The notes beneath the pieces are model-generated. The model had not been told where the DNA came from. It did not search any database and worked only from the letters and a program-made list of their open reading frames with translations. The translations under genes and the position numbers were made by a program. This document shows, piece after piece, positions 58,707 through 64,000 of a stretch of 64,000 nt of DNA (its first letter is position 1; each line of letters begins with the position of its first letter). The DNA is taken from NCBI GenBank assembly GCA_963377175.1, contig CAUJNA010003287.1, positions 126,501 to 190,500 of the forward strand, in the 5' to 3' direction. Source of the DNA: Effrenium voratum. Lineage: Eukaryota; Sar; Dinophyceae; Suessiales; Symbiodiniaceae.

Positions 58707-59672
58707 TTATTGTTGAGTTGATGAACTTGGTTTCTGTTTGAAGTACTTGTTATAAACGTTGTCCTTGTAATATGTTTCTAACTGAGTACGAATTCCTTTT
58801 CTTTCTGTTGTGCTTGCATTGTTATATTCATCTAATAATTCTTTGAACTCATCGTATTTATCAGCATTTATTACATTGAATTGATGTAGTTTTGAAATTA
58901 TATTATCCATCATAGTTCCTGGATTTTTCGAAAGATACACCGGCCACATCCACTTTATGGTTTCTAAATAGTTTTTGAAAATTTGTTCATCATCCACTTC
59001 TTCGTTTTCTACATTTTGTAATTCCATCTCGTTCGCTTTTTCGTGCATTTCCATTATTTCAGTATCAGAAATTGTTGTTTGTTTATCATCATCATCATTG
59101 TCTTTACCCTTTTTCGCTGTTGCTGTTTCCTCTATGGGTTCTAAAGGTGGCAGTTCGTCATCTGATGTCATTGAATGAACTATTACCCCTTCAGGTATTG
59201 AACTTGACGATGCTTTATTCAAATCTTCGTGTATGCTTGGACTGAGTTTTTCCCTTTTCTCTCTGACTTGTCTATCTTGTTCTTCAAATGATGCTTGTAT
59301 ATCATTTTCATACTCTTCATATTCTGTCAGTGGACTGTCTGGTGTGGAAAAAGCGGACTTTGAAGAAGACCGGCTGGTTATTCTAGAAGACGATGCTGTT
59401 GTCTCTGCTTTTCTTAATTCCTCCTTTCTTTTCATCGTTTCCTGATTTAGCAATCCTAAGCTGTCCTTGTTGTCCCACTGACTTCCATATTGGTTTAATC
59501 TGTATCTCGTCGCCTTTCTATCTATTACATCTTCAATCGATGGTCTATTCTCATCTTCTACTAATGTTTCTTTTAACAATTCATCATAAGAAGGTCTTAA
59601 GTGTAGCTGTGATTTTAATGAACCTATGGCATGTGGTTTGGTTGTATTCAGTCTATTTATTGATTTAATCAT
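58707..59672 (-). CDS. Hypothetical viral protein, Ser/Glu-rich
   Basis: A 321-residue protein. Residues 1-100 include LHLRPSYDELLKETLVEDEN and a charged helix. Residues 100-220 are serine-rich and acidic, likely disordered. The C-terminal part (KNYLETIKWMWPVYLSKNPG to the end) looks folded and helical. The tail is polar (KQKPSSSTQQ). It may be a structural or scaffold protein. The AT-rich leader TTAATTAATATAAT directly precedes the ATG. Confidence 0.72.
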   Translation of the reverse strand: MIKSINRLNTTKPHAIGSLKSQLHLRPSYDELLKETLVEDENRPSIEDVIDRKATRYRLNQYGSQWDNKDSLGLLNQETMKRKEELRKAETTASSSRITSRSSSKSAFSTPDSPLTEYEEYENDIQASFEEQDRQVREKREKLSPSIHEDLNKASSSSIPEGVIVHSMTSDDELPPLEPIEETATAKKGKDNDDDDKQTTISDTEIMEMHEKANEMELQNVENEEVDDEQIFKNYLETIKWMWPVYLSKNPGTMMDNIISKLHQFNVINADKYDEFKELLDEYNNASTTERKGIRTQLETYYKDNVYNKYFKQKPSSSTQQ

Positions 59673-59700
59673 ATTATATTAATTAATTTAGAAAATAAAA

Positions 59701-60033
59701 TTAATCCGAAATATTCTTAATCATTTCTTCTAAATGTTTCTTTCTTGCTGTGAGTTGTTCTGTTGTCTGTATTCCATCTGGTGAGCGTGTGTTGTCCAAC
59801 TCTCGTCTTATCTTGTCTAACTCCTTTCTATAACTTTCGGTTCTGTTGCTTTCAGCTAAATCATTTCTATACTTTATTAGTGCTCCTTGTGATTGTTTCG
59901 CTTCTATTGTTTCTTTTAATTGTTTAAAATAATTCTTTCTTGAAGCAGCGCCCCACAAATCATTTGAGTCGTAGTAACGTTCTACTTGTGGAGCCCTTTT
60001 AAATTCGACATTTCTATGACTTCTCATAAGCAT
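59701..60033 (-). CDS. Small coiled-coil protein
   Basis: A 110-residue, almost fully helical, charged protein (KQLKETIEAKQSQGALIKYR, then RKELDKIRRELDN). The N-terminus is basic. It has no Cys and no recognised domain. It lies between the second zinc-finger gene and the serine-rich gene with 28-30 base gaps. A TATATATAA string lies in the leader. Confidence 0.7.
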   Translation of the reverse strand: MLMRSHRNVEFKRAPQVERYYDSNDLWGAASRKNYFKQLKETIEAKQSQGALIKYRNDLAESNRTESYRKELDKIRRELDNTRSPDGIQTTEQLTARKKHLEEMIKNISD

Positions 60034-60063
60034 AATTGTTATATATAATAATTAGATTATTAT

Positions 60064-60567
60064 TTAAAACATTGATAAAGTTAATTTATTTATTTTATCT
60101 GATTTATCTTGTTTTTTCTTTTGTTTCAGTTCTTCATAATGTTGGGTTAATAGTTCTGTCGCTGTGGGTTTCTTAATGGTTTCTTTAATAACTTCTTGTT
60201 TAATCTCATTCTTAATTTCTTCTTTTACTTCTGGTTGAATTTTTCTAATATTCTTTTGTGGATTAACTGGTAATAATTCAGTAGGTGCCCCTTTACAATT
60301 TTTAGGATGTGAGTGTCTCAAACTTTTCAATGTCATCTTTTTAGAGCATTGTTCACATTCTACTAATTCAACTTCTTTTTTAGTTCTTGGTAATGCTTTT
60401 GCTTTTGGTAATGCTTTTGCTTTTGGTTCAGGATTGACTTCTTCTGGTTTAACTTCTTCTGGCGTTGGTTCATCAACTGTTTCATTTTGTTCAACAACTT
60501 CATTATTAATAGGTGCTTCTTCTGTTTTAGTTTCATTATTAACATCTACTACCTCAATACTTGACAT
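60064..60567 (-). CDS. Zinc-finger protein with acidic N-terminus
   Basis: A 167-residue protein. Residues 1-48 are acidic. A direct repeat, KAKALPKAKALP, lies at 49-60. The finger VECEQCSKKMTLKSLRHSHP has C71-x2-C74-x12-H87-x3-C91. The C-terminus is a Lys/Glu helix. It is a likely nucleic-acid-binding or regulatory protein. Its finger spacing matches those of the polymerase and the 103-residue protein. Confidence 0.78.
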   Translation of the reverse strand: MSSIEVVDVNNETKTEEAPINNEVVEQNETVDEPTPEEVKPEEVNPEPKAKALPKAKALPRTKKEVELVECEQCSKKMTLKSLRHSHPKNCKGAPTELLPVNPQKNIRKIQPEVKEEIKNEIKQEVIKETIKKPTATELLTQHYEELKQKKKQDKSDKINKLTLSMF

Positions 60568-60614
60568 ATAATATATTCTATATATTTTCTATATGGAAAA
60601 ATTAAAGAATATAT

Positions 60615-60836
60615 TTAAATAATATCACTTTTAACAAACAATAATGAAAATGAACAATTCACTCCATTTAAATTAATTTCATTTCCTAATGAATTACTAA
60701 TCCAAAAATCTAATTGTTTAAAGCTTCTATTTGATACATCCAAGTAATCAAGAGGGTTCAACTCATTATCAAAGACAATTCCCGCGTGTGGTGCTGTGAC
60801 TGGTACTTTCTTAACAACTGTGCTATCACCCGGTTC
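60615..60836 (-). pseudogene. C-terminal remainder of the penton-like gene, shifted frame
   Basis: After the stop of the 214-codon frame, a different minus-strand frame stays open for 73 codons. It includes PHAGIVFDNELNPLDYL, DVSNRSFKQLDFWISN and GVNCSFSLLF, which read like the expected end of a capsid jelly roll. The two frames differ by one base at about 60,837. The cause may be a real mutation in the integrated copy, a sequencing or assembly error, or +1 ribosomal frameshifting. Confidence 0.7.
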
Positions 60837-61470
60837 TTAAATTTACTTGATTATAATTAGACAATTGAGAAGAATGAATATAAATATTTCTAATGGGTTG
60901 AAGATTAACGAAACCAGAAACATAAGGATTATTATATTGATAAACTACCATTTGATAATTTCCTAAAACTTCATTAGCAGATTGCAAGTTATTAGCATCA
61001 AAAGTTCCATTCCATATATAATCCGCATATGTTAGTTTCATTTGTTCATCAGTTAACACAGCGAACTTTCTATCGGCATAGTTTGAATAAATTGTTATTT
61101 TATTAGTTTTCACACTGTAAGTAACTTCATAAGTATTTGAGAAATTAGTATTATCTACAACACCATTTATTTTTGACTTTAATTCTGTCGCTAGTTCTGT
61201 GCCAGTATATACTCCTTCGTCCAATTGTAACGCTAAATAATGGACATTTGTGTTATCTTCATCTGGAACTAACGGAGAAGAATAAAAGTATAATATATTA
61301 TTTAATCCTGACTGTATTGAATACCACGAGTTAGGTAATGTTACTTCGTGAATGTAGCAATGAACTCCGTTGTCTGTTTGTAATGTTTCCGGCAATTCAA
61401 CTCTAAAATTTGATGATGTACCACTAATTCTGTGAGCACTGTCAATATAAACTTTTTTATAGGTGAGCAT
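60826..61470 (-). CDS. Penton/minor-capsid-like protein, frameshifted
   Basis: The 214-residue frame begins MLTYKKVYIDSAHRISGTSS, followed by NFRVELPETL and IHEVTLPNSWYSIQSGLNN. Opening patterns of this kind are found in single-jelly-roll vertex proteins of Polinton-like and adintovirus-like elements. It would sit at the five-fold vertices of the capsid. It stops just after SQLSNYNQVNLRTG, whereas homologous-looking sequence continues in another frame to 60,615, for a total near 284 residues. It is transcribed divergently from the lipase-like gene, with only 39 bases between the two ATGs. Confidence 0.75.
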   Translation of the reverse strand: MLTYKKVYIDSAHRISGTSSNFRVELPETLQTDNGVHCYIHEVTLPNSWYSIQSGLNNILYFYSSPLVPDEDNTNVHYLALQLDEGVYTGTELATELKSKINGVVDNTNFSNTYEVTYSVKTNKITIYSNYADRKFAVLTDEQMKLTYADYIWNGTFDANNLQSANEVLGNYQMVVYQYNNPYVSGFVNLQPIRNIYIHSSQLSNYNQVNLRTG

Positions 61471-61509
61471 TATTAATTAATTGAGAAATTAATTTATAAC
61501 TTTAACTAT
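61471..61509. promoter_or_regulatory. Divergent promoter region
   Basis: Thirty-nine bases separate two divergent start codons. They are almost wholly A/T, with TTAATTAATT-gag-AAATTAATTTA forming an inverted repeat. Both promoters must overlap here or extend into the coding sequences. Confidence 0.5.
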
Positions 61510-62169
61510 ATGATTAATAATAAAAAGTTAATTTATGAAATGAAGCATGGTAAAATTAAAGATTATCAACCTTACAAGAAATCAATTAAAATAACTGACA
61601 TTATGAAACAAACTGACAAAATATTAAATAGTTATTATCCTAATTCAAATTTAACTGATGCACAAGGGTTAAGTAGAGCATATGGCAATGGTAAAGGTTT
61701 TTATATTGATGGTGATAAAATGTATATAAGCGGAACATTTGGAAAAGGAACGTTTGGAGGTGCTGTTAATGACATTCTGGCGGATGTAGGACTTCCCTTT
61801 AAAATGACAAAATATTCACAACGATATAAAGACACATCAACAGCATTGGATGAAAACAATGAAGTTAAACATCTTATAACACATAGTCTCGGTTCAAGTG
61901 TAGGGGCACAAATAACAAAAGATTACCCTGAAAGAGAATTAACTTTAACCACTTATGGAGCGCCGTTTATATCACGAAGGTCTAAAATTACCGATGATTA
62001 CATTAATTTTAGAAGTATCTTAGACCCTGTCAGTATTGCTGATCGTGGCGCTATAACTGTTTATACTGGTTCATTAAATCCATTTACTAACCACGATTAC
62101 ATAACTGGATACGGTGATATGGGGCGTGATGTTTCAAGAAGTATTGAGCCAGTAAAGGAGATATTATAA
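61510..62169 (+). CDS. Lipase-like alpha/beta hydrolase
   Basis: A 219-residue protein with a class-3-lipase-like nucleophile elbow, THSLG (S126), after a hydrophobic strand (HLITHSLGSSVGAQITKDYP). Asp172 in ILDPVS and His195 in FTNHDY complete a plausible Ser-Asp-His triad. The segment LTTYGAPFISRR fits the strand after the nucleophile helix. It would act on lipids, perhaps to breach a membrane during entry or exit. Its position between penton-like and capsid genes suggests that it is packaged. The N-terminal 90 residues have no clear domain. Confidence 0.75.
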   Translation: MINNKKLIYEMKHGKIKDYQPYKKSIKITDIMKQTDKILNSYYPNSNLTDAQGLSRAYGNGKGFYIDGDKMYISGTFGKGTFGGAVNDILADVGLPFKMTKYSQRYKDTSTALDENNEVKHLITHSLGSSVGAQITKDYPERELTLTTYGAPFISRRSKITDDYINFRSILDPVSIADRGAITVYTGSLNPFTNHDYITGYGDMGRDVSRSIEPVKEIL

Positions 62170-62187
62170 ATAATCTAAATAATATTA

Positions 62188-62412
62188 ATGATACATCATA
62201 AGAAATATGACAATGAAACAACGGATGATATGATTAAGAATGAAAATAAAAAGTATAAGAAAAGTTCATATGAAGAAATTAGAGAATTAGTCTTGGAGAA
62301 AGAAAAAGGTAATACTCCAGTTGAAGATAAGATTAAGAAAAAGAAAATGAAAATATTCAAAAATAATAATTCTAATCAAAAGGATCACACTAAATTATTT
62401 AATTTAGTTTAA
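62188..62412 (+). CDS. Small basic protein
   Basis: A 74-residue Lys-rich protein (KYKKSSYEEIRELVLEKEKG and KIKKKKMKIF). The SSYEEIRELVLE segment resembles PSYDELLKETLVE of the 321-residue protein. It may bind DNA or capsid. It lies 18 bases after the lipase-like gene. An 8-bp inverted repeat overlaps its stop codon. Confidence 0.62.
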   Translation: MIHHKKYDNETTDDMIKNENKKYKKSSYEEIRELVLEKEKGNTPVEDKIKKKKMKIFKNNNSNQKDHTKLFNLV

Positions 62413-62430
62413 ATTATTTCTAAATTAGAT

Positions 62431-62440
62431 TATATATATA
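62431..62440 (+). promoter_or_regulatory. TATATATATA before the capsid gene
   Basis: A ten-base TA run ends three bases before the capsid ATG. Similar TATATATA or TAATATA strings occur just before most genes of the viral block, including the partial gene at 63,891. This could be a late-promoter element. Confidence 0.4.
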
Positions 62441-62443
62441 GTA

Positions 62444-63826
62444 ATGGAAACTTTTAGTGCTGAAGATATTCTAATTGACAACCTCTCATTTAAATTAAAT
62501 AAAGGTGCAAGTTATATCAACGACCGTCGTTCTGTCTCGTTTTTTCCTTCTGGGAGTAATATCTACACTCCTTCATCAGGCCAGCGTGTGTTGAAAATAG
62601 CGTTAAATGCTGAAGATAATAGTTGGTTAGACCCACAGAGTGTAATGGTTTATTTCACTGTTGAAAACACTGACACGACAGACAATAAACGCTTGCGTCC
62701 TCTGTCTCCTGCTTATTCCTTTTTTAGAAGAGTAAGACTAATTGCTGGTAATCAACTTGTTGAAGACATTGATTACTACAACCGAAATCATCATATGATG
62801 AGTTGTTTGATGTCAAAAGGAGCAAGAGACAATGAAGACGCCCAGAGTTTTGGTTATAGATATGATGATGATTTAAACACACGTCGTGCAGTTCCTGCAT
62901 CGGGTCATATTGGTCCTGCATATGACGCTTACACAATTCCCGGTTTTAGAAGAAAAATGGTTGTTGGATTTAAACCGATGCTTGGTTTATTCAATCAATT
63001 TAAGTATATTCCGTTAAAAGCGTGTCCTCTTGTTTTAGAACTTGAACTAGTTTCAAATTTTAGTGATTGTGTTGTTACAGTTGGTGGTACGAGGTTTCCA
63101 GAAAGTGGCAACGCAGACTCAAGCCTTCATACAAATGAGCAGTTCTCAATTAGTAACGCATTCCTTCAAACTGATTTGGTTAGCTTGGACAACGACCTCC
63201 ACAATAAATATGTTGCTCACCTCCTCGATTCAAAAGAATTACCTATTACGTATAATACTTATATTTGTCAATCTAATCAAGTTCCCGTTGGTTCGTCGTC
63301 AATTAACACTACTGTTGTTCGTTCAGTGTCTAAACTCGTTGCCGCGTTCATCAGTTTCAACAAAAGTGGAGTAGGCGATACTCACGTTATGAAAGAATAC
63401 AACAATTTCTATCATCCTATGTATAATTTGAATTATCAAGACAGTGGATACTACAATGCCGACCTTGATTTAGAATTTCAACTTCAATTAGGTTCAAAAC
63501 TATATCCTGAGTATCCTTGTCGTTCATTAACACAAGCATTCTATTATTTACGAAAAGCATTAAATTTACCATTGTTCCATCAACACCATTTATCAATTGA
63601 ATATTCTGCTTATCGTGTTGATAAGTTTATCTTTGCTATGAATTTCGAAAAGGTGCCGGATTCTTCATATTCTGGAATTAACACTAAAGCCGGACAACAG
63701 CTTCTAATTCGTGTGAAACCTATTGGAAATATGGCAACAGCAAATATGCCTGACACGATTTACATAACATTAGTATCAGAACAAATATTATCCATTAGAG
63801 ACGCCGGAGTGCAGATACTCGATTAA
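62444..63826 (+). CDS. Major capsid protein, double-jelly-roll type
   Basis: An intact 460-residue protein interpreted as the hexon-like major capsid protein. Diagnostic-looking stretches are SVSFFPSGSNIYTPSSGQRV (about 30-49), WLDPQSVMVYFTVENTD (61-77), LRPLSPAYSFFRRVRLIAGN (84-103) and QLVEDIDYYNR (104-114). A second jelly-roll half follows, with YRVDKFIFAMNFEK near 395-408. The length fits capsid proteins of Polinton-like and adintovirus-like elements. Assignment rests on remembered patterns and gene context. It is followed 10 bases after the stop by a perfect hairpin. Confidence 0.82.
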   Translation: METFSAEDILIDNLSFKLNKGASYINDRRSVSFFPSGSNIYTPSSGQRVLKIALNAEDNSWLDPQSVMVYFTVENTDTTDNKRLRPLSPAYSFFRRVRLIAGNQLVEDIDYYNRNHHMMSCLMSKGARDNEDAQSFGYRYDDDLNTRRAVPASGHIGPAYDAYTIPGFRRKMVVGFKPMLGLFNQFKYIPLKACPLVLELELVSNFSDCVVTVGGTRFPESGNADSSLHTNEQFSISNAFLQTDLVSLDNDLHNKYVAHLLDSKELPITYNTYICQSNQVPVGSSSINTTVVRSVSKLVAAFISFNKSGVGDTHVMKEYNNFYHPMYNLNYQDSGYYNADLDLEFQLQLGSKLYPEYPCRSLTQAFYYLRKALNLPLFHQHHLSIEYSAYRVDKFIFAMNFEKVPDSSYSGINTKAGQQLLIRVKPIGNMATANMPDTIYITLVSEQILSIRDAGVQILD

Positions 63827-63835
63827 AAATAAGTA

Positions 63836-63874
63836 AAAATGATAATATTAAAAATAAATAAATATTATCATTTT
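63836..63874. terminator. Perfect 14-bp hairpin after the capsid gene
   Basis: AAAATGATAATATT (63836-63849) pairs perfectly with 63861-63874 around an 11-base loop. It lies between the capsid stop codon and the next TATATA-ATG, as expected for a transcript end. Confidence 0.68.
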
Positions 63875-63890
63875 CTACTATTAATATATA

Positions 63891-64000
63891 ATGCCTTCAA
63901 TAAATTTAACAAACTTTGAGAATGTTGTAGCGCACACAATTAGCGAAATCAATTCTACAAGCGGGGTGACAAACATTAGAAACATATATGCTAATCAATC
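63891..64000 (+). CDS. Partial gene, cut by the window edge
   Basis: A new open frame starts at ATG directly after TTAATATATA and is open to the window end (36 codons). It begins MPSINLTNFENVVAHTISEI. By its position after the capsid hairpin it is probably a further virion or packaging gene. The family cannot be told from this fragment. Confidence 0.6.
   Translation, partial: MPSINLTNFENVVAHTISEINSTSGVTNIRNIYANQ

Noticed and set aside
53573..64000. Retroviral-type integrase or tyrosine recombinase in the viral block
   Set aside because: None of the readable proteins shows a DDE integrase, HHCC or R-H-R-Y pattern. If present it must lie outside the window.

Overview
The window joins two very different kinds of DNA. 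Positions 1 to about 49,400 look like nuclear DNA of an intron-rich eukaryote. The segment has mixed base composition, no long intact genes, many simple repeats and several families of short interspersed repeats. Positions 53,493 to 64,000 are AT-rich, tightly packed and free of introns. This part carries the hallmark genes of an integrated Polinton / Polinton-like virus / adintovirus-type DNA virus. The host is not identifiable from any marker gene here. A protist alga, possibly a dinoflagellate, would fit the long introns, the simple repeats and at least two introns that seem to begin with GC, but this is inference.

Host part: short GC-rich blocks on the minus strand read as exons of about 45 to 180 bp separated by roughly 0.5 to 6 kb. 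They are found from about 48.6 kb down to 1.4 kb. Many have a pyrimidine-AG acceptor at one end and a GT (sometimes GC) donor at the other. They may be parts of one giant gene or of several genes in tandem, and I do not recognise the protein. Between them lie a new MITE-like family with four copies, at least five other interspersed repeat families, a 1.6-kb GT/GC-rich satellite (22.6-24.2 kb), a 0.48-kb CA/CACACG array (47 kb), G-rich minisatellites, a purine-rich tract and AT arrays.

Transition part (49.4-53.5 kb): two intact intronless plus-strand ORFs (395 and 266 codons) of unknown function share short words upstream of their starts. They are separated by a roughly 280-bp tandem repeat built on a 20-bp near-palindromic unit. 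Their composition matches neither neighbour.

Viral part: a 1,251-residue family B DNA polymerase with all exonuclease and polymerase motifs visible lies on the minus strand. Upstream of it on the same strand lie a small zinc-finger protein, an SR-repeat protein, a serine-rich acidic protein, a coiled-coil protein, a second zinc-finger protein and a penton/minor-capsid-like protein broken by one frameshift. Divergent from these, on the plus strand, are a lipase-like alpha/beta hydrolase, a small basic protein, a double-jelly-roll-type major capsid protein and the start of a further gene cut by the window edge. The polymerase, the first zinc-finger gene and the capsid gene end in perfect hairpins, which recalls the hairpin transcript ends of mimivirus relatives. 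The polymerase and the first zinc-finger gene share an identical 15-base upstream motif. No packaging ATPase, protease or integrase is seen; they could lie beyond position 64,000.
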